In this document: positions 8,778 to 17,322 of the stretch, piece by piece
Layout of the letters: each line of letters begins with the position of its first letter
How positions within the stretch are numbered: the first letter of the stretch is position 1
NCBI RefSeq assembly: GCF_903645355.1
Contig: NZ_CAHJXR010000001.1
Span: 161,344 to 225,343 of the forward strand
DNA: 64,000 bases
Reading direction: 5' to 3'
From: Schaalia sp. Marseille-Q2122
Lineage (GTDB): Bacteria; Actinomycetota; Actinomycetes; Actinomycetales; Actinomycetaceae
Program-made: the position numbers and the translations under genes
Notes under the pieces: model-generated
Seen by the model: the letters and a program-made list of their open reading frames with translations, nothing else
Told to the model about the DNA's origin: nothing
Databases searched by the model: none

Positions 8778-11684
8778 TCAGTTCTCTAACCTCCAGCGAA
8801 TCGTGAAGAGATGCTGGCGCTTGGGCTCTGTGGTCAACGAGGCTTCAGCCAGGCTGAGGAAATCAAGGGAGTGTTCTTTGGCCTGCTCAAGCTTGTGGCG
8901 ACATTCTTCTTCCAATGCGCGGTACTTTGCGTCAAGATCGCGCTTCTTCTTCATGGACTGGAGGCGATCGCGGGCGTTTGCGGCTGAGCGTGTCGCCCGG
9001 TCGTGCTCCTCAATGTTCTTCTTCAAAGCCAGCAGCCGGGCATCATATTCCGCGCGAATATCAGCAATCCGGGCGTCTTGGAGCAGTTCCTGTTCGAGAT
9101 AGTAGCCCGCTGTCCGGTTTTCAAACTCCTCACGGAGGGCTTCTTGCTGGGCATCCAGCACAGCGCTTTCAACGTGACAAGGACCCGAAAGGGGCTCTAC
9201 TGCTCTGCAGTGCAGATCCATGAGCGAACGGACAAGTTCACCGTCAAGGGCAATACCCTCGTCGTTGTGACCTGCGGCCAATAGGTAGGACTCTGTGACG
9301 TTGTTTCCTTCCAGGGATACCTGGAAGCTCACCTCGTCAACACGCAAAACGCCGCCCGTCCCGACGAAGGGGCGCAATGCCTCTGTTGCTCTTTCCGAGG
9401 CGCTGAGGCTAAAGACCAGCTCGGCGGGAGGCGTCTCCTGCTGCTGCGCACTGCTCACGACCCACTGGGCAAGTGGGGAGCTAAATCGGTACTGATGTGC
9501 GCCTTTCTCAGGGTGGGTCTTGAAGAAATATCGTCCTGTGGGCGCATCTGGACACGGGGCGGTGTGCAAGGCGAAGTGAGCACCCCCGTGGGTGAATGAT
9601 GCGTACGGAGCGAGACGGTGCTGGGTGAGGGCGAGTAAGAGTCGCTCGAAGCTATTGAGGACCTGACCGGCCTGTTCATCGTAGTTCCGTAGCTTGTCGC
9701 GCACGGCAGGATCAAGGTTGCCGAAAACCTTGGCTCGCGTTTCGCTCATGGCGCTGCTGATTTGCTCGGCATACTCGCGCTCAAGGTCGTCGAAGGCGGC
9801 GCTGATTTCTTCAGCGCTCGTGCAGGACGACAAGATCTGATTGATGGACTTTTCAAAATCCATGCCGTCTTCGATGCTGCCCAGCACCTCATCAGAGGCG
9901 TCGAAAACGTCGGTGAAGAGCTTAAATTTCTCTGTGAGGAGCGTCAGGATGCGCTCTTCAGCGACGTTGCCTTTGTTCGAGAAGTTCACGACGACGACAT
10001 TGTGCTTCTGCCCGAAGCGGTGCACGCGGCCAATGCGTTGTTCTACTCGCTGCGGGTTCCACGGCAGGTCGTAGTTGACCAGCATGGAGCAAAACTGTAG
10101 GTTAATGCCTTCTGCGGCTGCCTCGGTGGCGATCATGATGGTGCCGCGCTCCCGGAACTCATCAACGAGGGCTTTGCGCCGGTCGGCTGTGGCGACGCCG
10201 GTGATGAGGTCGGATCCTGCGTTTTCTTCTAGCCATTGCTGGTAGATGCGTGTGGCGTCGGGTGAGGTGTTGTGTCCGTTAAAGAGGACGATACCGTCGG
10301 TATATCCAGCGTCGGCGAGGGCTTGGGCGATGTAGTCCTGGGTGCGTGTGGAGTCGGTGAAGATGATGGCCTTTTCCGGTGCGCCGATCTCGCGGAGTTT
10401 TGCGAAGCCTTGTTCCAGGGCGGCGATAAGGGCTGTGGCCTTGGCGTTGACGGTGATGGATCGGGCGAGGGCAGCGTATTGGCGTAGTTCGCGGATTTCT
10501 TCGTCAGGACTGACGAGGTCAGCGCTGGGCAGGGCGGCGTCGGCAGTGGCAGTTGGTGAGGGGGTGGGGTTGGCAGAATTGTCGAGGTGTTCGCGTTCTT
10601 CGGCGGTGAGGTCTGCGTCGGTATCACCATCAAAAGTGCGCTCGGATGCGGTGAGGGTGGAGGCATCCCCGTAGATTTCCGCCTGGAGGCGATCTGCAAT
10701 GCCTTCAAGGGTGGAGGCAATGGCATAGGTCGACGAACCCAAGCGTTTACGCAGAATCATGGAGGACAGGTGCCGCTGGGAGCTTGTGAATGCCCACAGA
10801 GCAGGCCGCTGGAGATAGGCGTTGACCAACTCGTAGAGGCGTTGCTCTTCGGCGGATGGGGTGAAGCCAATGGTGATGGGGGTGCGTTCGGTGAAGCGGA
10901 TGTAGGTGCTGGCATCGCGGCGTAGGGTGCGCTTGGCAAGGAGAGAGATGCGCGCGGCGAGATTATCGAGGGTGGAAAGGCCGCCTCTGTCGACGTACTG
11001 GGCGCGGAAGGCTTCCTTGCTGCCGAAGAAATCGGGGTCGAACACGCTGACTAGGCCGTAGAGTTCTTCAAGCCGGTTTTGTAGCGGCGTGGCGGTGAGC
11101 ATCAGGGTTTTCGTGGCGTGTTGGCAGATCTCGTGGACGGCGTGAGCGATCTTGGAGGTGCCCTTCCAGTGGGCGCGTAGCCGGTGGGCTTCATCCATGA
11201 TAACGAGGTCCCAGTCGCGGCTCAGCGTTGCCTTGTTTCGTAGGGCGAATTCGTAGGAGCAGATGAAGACTTGAGCTGAGGTCCCACCAGGGGGTGAGCT
11301 GATGACAGGCTGATGCGCTAAGAGCTCAGCAGCGTTGGAGCCTTCAAGGAGTGCTGCTGGGATGGCGAACTTCTCGTCAAGCTCCTGCTTCCACTGTTGC
11401 CGCAGGGAGGAGGGGGCGATGATGAGGATGCGGCGCTTGCGTTCAGCCCAGTACTGACAGATCACAATGCCCGCTTCGATGGTTTTACCCAGGCCGACCT
11501 CGTCAGCCAGGATCACTCCCGGCAGGGAGGTGCTCTTCAACGCGAAGAGCGCGGCATCGATCTGGTGGGGCTTGGGTTCGACCTGAGCATCGAAGAGGAG
11601 CCCGGCGAGTTTGCCCACGTGATCGGAGGCGTGGGATCGGGCAAGCTCATGGGCGTAGAACTTTGCTTGGTAATCGGTGAGCAC
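8778..11684 (-). CDS. SNF2/RapA-like helicase of the restriction island
   Basis: This 968-residue SF2 enzyme has motif I DEVGLGKTIEAG near residue 60, motif II DEAH in VIMDEAHRLR, and motif VI in VEQRIGRVHRFGQKHN. The C-terminal 300 residues are charged and include coiled coil (residues ~870-950). It starts with GTG at 11684 after TGAGGAC, 33 bases downstream of the Res stop, so mod, res and helicase probably form one transcript. Related helicases accompany several DNA-modifying defence systems (for example DrmD in DISARM), but the other DISARM genes are absent. Its role, whether translocation on DNA or sensing, is inferred. Confidence 0.85.
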   Translation of the reverse strand: MLTDYQAKFYAHELARSHASDHVGKLAGLLFDAQVEPKPHQIDAALFALKSTSLPGVILADEVGLGKTIEAGIVICQYWAERKRRILIIAPSSLRQQWKQELDEKFAIPAALLEGSNAAELLAHQPVISSPPGGTSAQVFICSYEFALRNKATLSRDWDLVIMDEAHRLRAHWKGTSKIAHAVHEICQHATKTLMLTATPLQNRLEELYGLVSVFDPDFFGSKEAFRAQYVDRGGLSTLDNLAARISLLAKRTLRRDASTYIRFTERTPITIGFTPSAEEQRLYELVNAYLQRPALWAFTSSQRHLSSMILRKRLGSSTYAIASTLEGIADRLQAEIYGDASTLTASERTFDGDTDADLTAEEREHLDNSANPTPSPTATADAALPSADLVSPDEEIRELRQYAALARSITVNAKATALIAALEQGFAKLREIGAPEKAIIFTDSTRTQDYIAQALADAGYTDGIVLFNGHNTSPDATRIYQQWLEENAGSDLITGVATADRRKALVDEFRERGTIMIATEAAAEGINLQFCSMLVNYDLPWNPQRVEQRIGRVHRFGQKHNVVVVNFSNKGNVAEERILTLLTEKFKLFTDVFDASDEVLGSIEDGMDFEKSINQILSSCTSAEEISAAFDDLEREYAEQISSAMSETRAKVFGNLDPAVRDKLRNYDEQAGQVLNSFERLLLALTQHRLAPYASFTHGGAHFALHTAPCPDAPTGRYFFKTHPEKGAHQYRFSSPLAQWVVSSAQQQETPPAELVFSLSASERATEALRPFVGTGGVLRVDEVSFQVSLEGNNVTESYLLAAGHNDEGIALDGELVRSLMDLHCRAVEPLSGPCHVESAVLDAQQEALREEFENRTAGYYLEQELLQDARIADIRAEYDARLLALKKNIEEHDRATRSAANARDRLQSMKKKRDLDAKYRALEEECRHKLEQAKEHSLDFLSLAEASLTTEPKRQHLFTIRWRLEN

Positions 11685-11717
11685 GCGTGTGTCCTCAGGG
11701 GTGGGATGTCACAGGAA

Positions 11718-14693
11718 CTACAGGGGCCGGCCAGCAGCGGTGTCTTCGAGGTTCCACTCCTCAGGAGCAGAGACCGCGTAGTCGATGCCGATTGCGGCAA
11801 AGTGCTTGCTGGCAGCTGCGATCTTGGCGTTCTCCTTTGCCCGTCGCTGGCGAGCATCGTGCGTGGACTTTGTTTCGCGCACCATGTAGATGCGGTCTTC
11901 ACCGTCAACGCGTTTGATGATCGCCCAGTCAGGGTTGTAGTTGCCAAGGGGCGTGGGGATGAGGAACTTGGGGGGAAGCTTCATGAAGAAGCGGATGTCT
12001 TCGCGCCCGTCCAGCTCGCGCGCGAAGGATTCTTCGACGCTGGAGTCGTAGACGAGGTAGTCGAAGTCTGTCTTGTCGGAGTTGCGGACGCGGTAGAGCT
12101 GGTCAGTGAAGTAGCTCTTTTCTTCACGACCATCCTGCTGCAGTTCACGCAGCTCGTAGATGGAGCCGCCGATTTCCTCGTACTGAATGCCTTCAATGAG
12201 CAGGTGGGCGAGCTCAGTGGTGATGGCGTGGCGGATCATGCGCGTGTATTCAGCCGGGTTAGCGAGGAAGTCAGTGAGGCGCCCGGAGCGCCGCATAATG
12301 TCGATGATGGTCCGGCGGGTTAGCGAGGTTTCTTGAGAGAGTTCTGTGACGATATCGGGTAGGGGGTAGTTGGCATCAACTTCCGCATGCCGTTCACTGG
12401 TTTTCTGAGTGGAGAAGCCTCCTCGCTGCGCTGTGAGTTCTGCGCGGGAGGTGACGATTTCGATCGGGCGGATGCTTGGCGCGGACGTGATGGCGTCGAC
12501 GGAACGTTGGATGAGGGTTTCGCGGTCGATGCCCACGCGGTAGGTGGTTCGCCGCGAGATTGCTTCCCAGAAGGCCTCGAACTCGGGTGAAAGGTAGAGC
12601 TCCTTGTTGAGGGTGCGTGTTTGGCGTTTGCGGATTGGCTTGACGGTGTGGTCAATGCGGCACTTCTTGACGATCTCGATCATCTCAGGCTCTGCCCACT
12701 TGTAGGCGCCGTCAATGTAGAGACTAAAGCCTTCTATATCAGGGGTGAATAGTGGCTGGACTGTGCCCTTGTCGTCAAGGAAACCTTTATCGACGAGGCT
12801 CTGCCAGAGTCGACGCGAGATGTCTGAGCCGAGGTGTTCCTCAACGCCCGTGTCGGAGGGGATGACAATGCGGGCGAACTCTTCTGGTCGGACCACGCCG
12901 AGGGAAACACCGGCTTCGCGGTACTCGCTCTGGAGCGCGTCTGCGAATGCTCGGTAGGACTCGTTGGCGATGACGGTGAGCTGAGCGATGGAGCGATCTT
13001 GGAGGCGTTCGCCCTCTTGGTTGACGGGCAGGCGCAGGCCTCGCCCAATGGTTTGGCGGCGCTCGGTCTCTCCGGCCATGTCGCGCAGGGTGCAGATCTG
13101 GAAGACGTTGGGGTTGTCCCATCCTTCACGCAGCGCGGAGTGAGAGAAGATGAAGCGCACGGGCTCCTCCAGGGAGAGTAGGCGTGCCTTGTCTTTCATA
13201 ATGAGGGAGTACGCCTCATCATCACTCTTTGTCTTACCTGAGGAGTCAACGAAGGTAACGGTCTTGTCGGCCTTCTTTCCTGAGCTTTTCTGTGCAAAGT
13301 AGGCGCTGCGCAGCATGGCAGATGGGTGGGGGAGTACCTCACTCCATTGGGGGTTCTTGCGGCGTTCTTCGTCGAGGATCTGATCGAACCATTGGACGAA
13401 GGGGCCATTGGCGTCGGTGGAGTTGTGCCCGTCGCCCAGGTAGTTGGCGACCTTGTCGATGAAGAACAGGGAGATGACTTTAATGCCGCGGCCGCGCAGT
13501 TGGTGTTCTTTACGCAGGTGCTCGCGGATGGTTTCGCGAATCATCTCGCGGTAGATGTCATCCCTTTTGCCGCCGGTTTCTTCACCGATATGGAGAGGCG
13601 TGGGGAGGTTGGTGAGTTCAATATAGCTGCGATCGTCGTTGGGCGAGTAGTAGATATCGGTGATCCGCCAGTTGCCGTCATAGGCGGCATTTTTAGTGAC
13701 TTGCTGGAGGTCTTGGGTGGATTTCACCCACTTTTTCTTCTTCACGAGGGCGCCCGCCGGGGTGCGGACAATGAGTTCAAGCTGGGCTTGGAGGGTGGGC
13801 GTGTTTTTAACGGCGCAGAGCCTGATGTAGGGGACAGGGGCTTCGCCTTCTGTCTCTGTGCCTGCGACGACGATCTGTTTGACCAGGCCGAGTTCGTGGG
13901 CGTCAATGGGGTCGAGGCGGTAGATGAGGTTGCGGCCCTTGCGGTGTGTCGCCGAATAGCGCAGCGTGCACAGGGGATTGAGTTCGGTGATAGCCCGCTG
14001 GGAGAGTTCGCTTTCCATATTCTGCGGCTCGTCCATGATGACGACGGGTTGGGTCGCCTGGAGGAAGTCGATGGGGCGTGCTCCCAGGGTGTCGCGCTCC
14101 TGGTGGATAATGCGGCTTTCTTTATCCCCTCGGATGGAATCGATGGTCATCACCATGATTTGAACGCCGGTGGAGGTGGCGAAGGCGCGCACATCCTCAG
14201 GAGTTTTGCCCGAGTACACCATGGCGTCGAAGGGTTGACCGGGGTAGAGCTGGCGGAAGTGCTCGCGCATGAGGGCAATGGAGGTATTCACGCCCTCGCG
14301 GATGGCCACCGATGGGACGAGGATAATGAACTTCCTGAAGGCATAGCGTTTGGCAAGCTCGAAGGCCGTGCGCAGATAGACGTAGGTCTTACCTGTGCCC
14401 GTCTCCATTTCAATATCGAATTGGAGGCCGTCAACGAGGGCGTCGCTGAGGGGTAGGGCATTGCGGTCTTGCACAGTGCGCAGGTTGGTGAGAATGGCGT
14501 CCTCGTCAAGAGCCAGGGCATTGCCAACGGCGCCGATCTCAATGTCGAGGGTGTCTGCGCTCGCGGCTAAAGATCCAGGCTGTGACGAAGCAGGGAGCTG
14601 CCCGGCATCTTGAGGCTGACCATTGAAGAGGTCAACGACGGACTCAATGGCCTGGAGCTGGTAGGGCTGGTGGGCGTCGAAAGTGAAGCGCAT
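11718..14693 (-). CDS. Type III-like restriction endonuclease, Res subunit
   Basis: The 991-residue protein combines an SF2 translocase with a C-terminal nuclease. Motif I is ETGTGKTYVYL (near residue 98), motif II is the variant MDEPQNME, and motif VI region is QTIGRGLRLPVNQ. Near the C-terminus NYNPDWAIIKR followed by VRETKST fits a PD-(D/E)xK active site. It should cut DNA whose Mod sites are unmethylated after ATP-driven communication between sites. The ATG at 14693 follows AAGGAC and is 11 bases after the mod stop, indicating an operon. Confidence 0.88.
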   Translation of the reverse strand: MRFTFDAHQPYQLQAIESVVDLFNGQPQDAGQLPASSQPGSLAASADTLDIEIGAVGNALALDEDAILTNLRTVQDRNALPLSDALVDGLQFDIEMETGTGKTYVYLRTAFELAKRYAFRKFIILVPSVAIREGVNTSIALMREHFRQLYPGQPFDAMVYSGKTPEDVRAFATSTGVQIMVMTIDSIRGDKESRIIHQERDTLGARPIDFLQATQPVVIMDEPQNMESELSQRAITELNPLCTLRYSATHRKGRNLIYRLDPIDAHELGLVKQIVVAGTETEGEAPVPYIRLCAVKNTPTLQAQLELIVRTPAGALVKKKKWVKSTQDLQQVTKNAAYDGNWRITDIYYSPNDDRSYIELTNLPTPLHIGEETGGKRDDIYREMIRETIREHLRKEHQLRGRGIKVISLFFIDKVANYLGDGHNSTDANGPFVQWFDQILDEERRKNPQWSEVLPHPSAMLRSAYFAQKSSGKKADKTVTFVDSSGKTKSDDEAYSLIMKDKARLLSLEEPVRFIFSHSALREGWDNPNVFQICTLRDMAGETERRQTIGRGLRLPVNQEGERLQDRSIAQLTVIANESYRAFADALQSEYREAGVSLGVVRPEEFARIVIPSDTGVEEHLGSDISRRLWQSLVDKGFLDDKGTVQPLFTPDIEGFSLYIDGAYKWAEPEMIEIVKKCRIDHTVKPIRKRQTRTLNKELYLSPEFEAFWEAISRRTTYRVGIDRETLIQRSVDAITSAPSIRPIEIVTSRAELTAQRGGFSTQKTSERHAEVDANYPLPDIVTELSQETSLTRRTIIDIMRRSGRLTDFLANPAEYTRMIRHAITTELAHLLIEGIQYEEIGGSIYELRELQQDGREEKSYFTDQLYRVRNSDKTDFDYLVYDSSVEESFARELDGREDIRFFMKLPPKFLIPTPLGNYNPDWAIIKRVDGEDRIYMVRETKSTHDARQRRAKENAKIAAASKHFAAIGIDYAVSAPEEWNLEDTAAGRPL

Positions 14694-14704
14694 GGTGGGG
14701 GTCC

Positions 14705-16771
14705 TTAGGCGATCACAAGTTCAACGCCGCGCGAGCTGCACAGCTGGGCGAGGTTCGCCTTGAGCTCATCGTTACCGGCGAAGACGTCTTCAAGCATGAA
14801 GAGCTGGCCAGGGTGAGTATCGATCACTTCACGGAGCTGTTCAAGGGTGGGCGTGACATGCTCATTGAAGTAGCCCAGGATGAGCCCCTCTTCAATCGAG
14901 AACATCTCAAGGCCAGCAATGGTCGTGGTCTTGTAGGACTCAGTCAGCGACAATCCATGCTTGAGGGCGACTTCGCTAAAGAGTTGCTCGGGGGTTGCCG
15001 CATCTTCTGCCGAGTCGTAGGCGAGGGTGAGTTGGGCATCAAGTTCTTCGGCGCTGACGTCGGAGTTGAGGGCCCACTTGCGGAAGTGTGTGTCGCTGAG
15101 GCGGTAGGCGCGGAAACCGACGTCAAGGGGAGTACTACGGGTTGCCAGTTGCGCGGACTGATCGCTGAGGATCTTGTCGCCAGCACGCCGAATGCGCTCC
15201 CGCGTAATCTGCGAGATTGTGTCGAAACCTGCTTCGCGGGCGGGGCTATCTAGTGGCGTGGGCTCAGGGAGCTGTACGGAAATACACCGGCGGTTGCCAC
15301 CATCTTCGGCATTGAGTTGCATGACGGCATGGGCAGTCGTGCCAGAGCCTGCAAAGAAGTCGAGGATGAGGTCTTTGTCGGAAGTCGCCATCTTGAGTAG
15401 CGTGCCGATAACGTTCTCATCCTTGGGGAAATCAAAGACCCCCTTACCCAATAGAGTGGCAAGACGCTTAGTCGATGCTCTGCCGTCCTGATAGAAGACC
15501 GAGTAGGGAGTCTCGTATTCTGTCTCAGAAAGATAGCGTTTTACTGTGGGCACAGAGGATTCTGTTGGGCCGAAATGGATGCGTCCTTGTTGGATAAGCT
15601 CTGCCATGCGATCTTCCTGGAATCTCCAGCCGCCGCTTGGAATCTTGACAGGCATCCCAGTGACGGGATGGAGGACCTCATATCGAGGGCCGCCACCACC
15701 GGGCCATGAAATGTTGTCGGCGAAATACACGCCTCTCCTATCGATGTGGTGATAGTGGCTCTGTCGTTTAGCGGGGTGGGAGTCTGGCAGGTTCTTGTAC
15801 CACTGTGTCAGAAGCCTTGAAGCGGCTGAAAAATCGCCTTCTGCCTCGCGTAAACATTTCTTTGCTGCAGAGTAGATCTCCTGAAGACCGGCCTTTTTGA
15901 TTTTCCACGAAATGCCCCTAGCATCGATTAGGGGGCGATTCTTTGAAAAGCAAATGATGTATTCGTGTGATGTCGAGATGTATCTAGAGTCATTCTTTCT
16001 GCCAGCTGCCCAAATCATGGTTCCGACGAGGTTGGATTCTCCAAAAATCTCAGTTGCGAGGGATAGAAGTCGAGGAAACTCAGAGTCATCGATGCTGATG
16101 AAGATGACACCGTCCTCGCTGAGCAAATTGCGGGCCAGCTTGAGGCGTGGATACATCATATTGAGCCAGTTTGAGTGGAATCGCCCCTCGGTCTCGCTAT
16201 TGGGGCGAGTCTTTCCTTTTTTCGTCACCTGCTCGGTCCACTCCAGGTAATGACCCACGCTATCGCGGTAATCGTCGCTGTAGACGAAGTCCTTACCCGT
16301 GTTGTAGGGCGGGTCAATGTAGATCATTTTGATCTGGCCAAAGTAGTGGCGCTGTAAGACCTTGAGGACTTCCAGGTTGTCGCCCTCAATCACCACATTC
16401 TGAGTAGTGTCCCAGTCGCGGGAGCTCTCCCGATCGGGTTCAAGGGTTGCCGTGGTGGGAGTCTGTGCCAAGCGTTGCGCCTCGCGCTTACCTGGCCATA
16501 CCAGGCCAAAGCGCTCCATCGGGCCAGCAGCATCGTCGTCAAGCAGGGCGCGCAGCTTCTCGCAATCAATTGTGCCGTCGGCTATCACCTCAGGTGCAAT
16601 CGCAGCAATCTGCGCGGCAAGCGCAGTTCGGAAATTCGGGGAGGCAGGATGAACTCGCACGGTGCCGTCCGCGTCAACGGCGGGAGCCTCGCCAATGAGG
16701 GAAGAACGGTCCCCCTGAACGTCAATCAGGTCAAGCGGGGGGGGGGTGCTGTTTTCGCGATTATCCTGCAC
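14705..16771 (-). CDS. Type III-like DNA adenine methyltransferase (Mod)
   Basis: The 688-residue methyltransferase is of beta-class order: motif IV DPPYNTGKDF comes first (near residue 154), and the SAM-binding DFFAGSGTTAHAV lies near residue 470. The region between them is the target-recognition domain. That part (about 15480-16200) is visibly A+T-richer than both flanks, suggesting exchange of specificity. Translation starts at GTG 16771 after an AGGAGCC site. Codons 9-12 are read from a run of ten C, so slippage would shift the frame within 13 codons. The gene heads the mod-res-helicase transcript and faces away from the HigB/ImmA operon. Confidence 0.9.
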   Translation of the reverse strand: MQDNRENSTPPPLDLIDVQGDRSSLIGEAPAVDADGTVRVHPASPNFRTALAAQIAAIAPEVIADGTIDCEKLRALLDDDAAGPMERFGLVWPGKREAQRLAQTPTTATLEPDRESSRDWDTTQNVVIEGDNLEVLKVLQRHYFGQIKMIYIDPPYNTGKDFVYSDDYRDSVGHYLEWTEQVTKKGKTRPNSETEGRFHSNWLNMMYPRLKLARNLLSEDGVIFISIDDSEFPRLLSLATEIFGESNLVGTMIWAAGRKNDSRYISTSHEYIICFSKNRPLIDARGISWKIKKAGLQEIYSAAKKCLREAEGDFSAASRLLTQWYKNLPDSHPAKRQSHYHHIDRRGVYFADNISWPGGGGPRYEVLHPVTGMPVKIPSGGWRFQEDRMAELIQQGRIHFGPTESSVPTVKRYLSETEYETPYSVFYQDGRASTKRLATLLGKGVFDFPKDENVIGTLLKMATSDKDLILDFFAGSGTTAHAVMQLNAEDGGNRRCISVQLPEPTPLDSPAREAGFDTISQITRERIRRAGDKILSDQSAQLATRSTPLDVGFRAYRLSDTHFRKWALNSDVSAEELDAQLTLAYDSAEDAATPEQLFSEVALKHGLSLTESYKTTTIAGLEMFSIEEGLILGYFNEHVTPTLEQLREVIDTHPGQLFMLEDVFAGNDELKANLAQLCSSRGVELVIA
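16737..16746. repeat. 10-base poly-G/poly-C tract inside mod
   Basis: Ten consecutive G on the + strand are ten C in the mod coding strand, encoding Thr-Pro-Pro-Pro (residues 9-12). This is the longest homopolymer I noticed in the window and is in the place expected of a phase-variation switch. With ten C the frame is open. Confidence 0.9.
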
Positions 16772-16929
16772 GGAAGGCTCCTTGCGCTCCGAGATGATGA
16801 AGTTCGACGCTCCCTAGCCTACAACTCCCTACGGGGTTTACTTAAAATCGTGCCCCCTTCGCCATGCGGGCGGGGCTTTCGAAGTGCCAGAGAGATCTGA
16901 GTGCTGCGAGTCATAAGGACAGAAATCAT

Positions 16930-16954
16930 GGTACTTGTTACCATATTGGTAACC
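16930..16954. promoter_or_regulatory. Palindromic operator upstream of the HigB/HigA-ImmA operon
   Basis: GTTACC (16937-16942) and GGTAAC (16948-16953) form a perfect 6-bp inverted repeat with a 5-base AT spacer. A further GGTAC half-site begins at 16930. The site is 23-47 bases before the toxin GTG, as expected for autorepression by the HTH antitoxin. Binding is inferred. Confidence 0.65.
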
Positions 16955-16976
16955 CCAAGAATGGAGGGGAGGGTGA

Positions 16977-17285
16977 GTGGACGTCCGATACGCGACCAAG
17001 AAGCTGGAACAGCAGTGCACGGATGAGCGCGCGATGAAGAAGGCGTTCGACATGCGCGTTGTGAAAGCTCTCAAACTGCGTATTAACGAGCTTCACGCCG
17101 TTGAGTCTTTTGCTGACCTGCCCCATGTTACGGGTCGCTGGGAACAACTCAGTGGGAACCTAGCAGGAAAATGGTCTGCTCGACTCACAGCAAATTACCG
17201 GCTGATTGTTGAGCCCATCGGAGAAGGAAGTGACCCAACGGCGCTTCGGATTGTTGAAGTGCTCGAGATTCATGACTACCACTAA
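16977..17285 (+). CDS. higB: HigB-type toxin (RelE superfamily)
   Basis: The 102-residue protein begins at GTG 16977 after a GGAGGGG site. It contains the HigB core, from RWEQLSGNLAGKWSARLTAN to YRLIVEP and a C-terminal VEVLEIHDYH. HigB toxins are ribosome-dependent mRNA interferases. It lies 37 bases ahead of the antitoxin and is divergent from mod. The palindromic operator precedes it. Confidence 0.88.
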   Translation: MDVRYATKKLEQQCTDERAMKKAFDMRVVKALKLRINELHAVESFADLPHVTGRWEQLSGNLAGKWSARLTANYRLIVEPIGEGSDPTALRIVEVLEIHDYH

Positions 17286-17322
17286 CTCGGTGCTATGCAA
17301 CTTGGTGACGAGAGGAGGAAAG

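Noticed and set aside
13326..14456. Open frame on the + strand antisense to res
   Set aside because: The sequence is a shadow of the Res coding frame with no recognisable motif or ribosome site.
8778..16771. DISARM or BREX system
   Set aside because: No DrmA, DrmB, DrmC, PglZ or BrxC-like gene is present; Mod plus Res with PD-(D/E)xK nuclease fits type III better.
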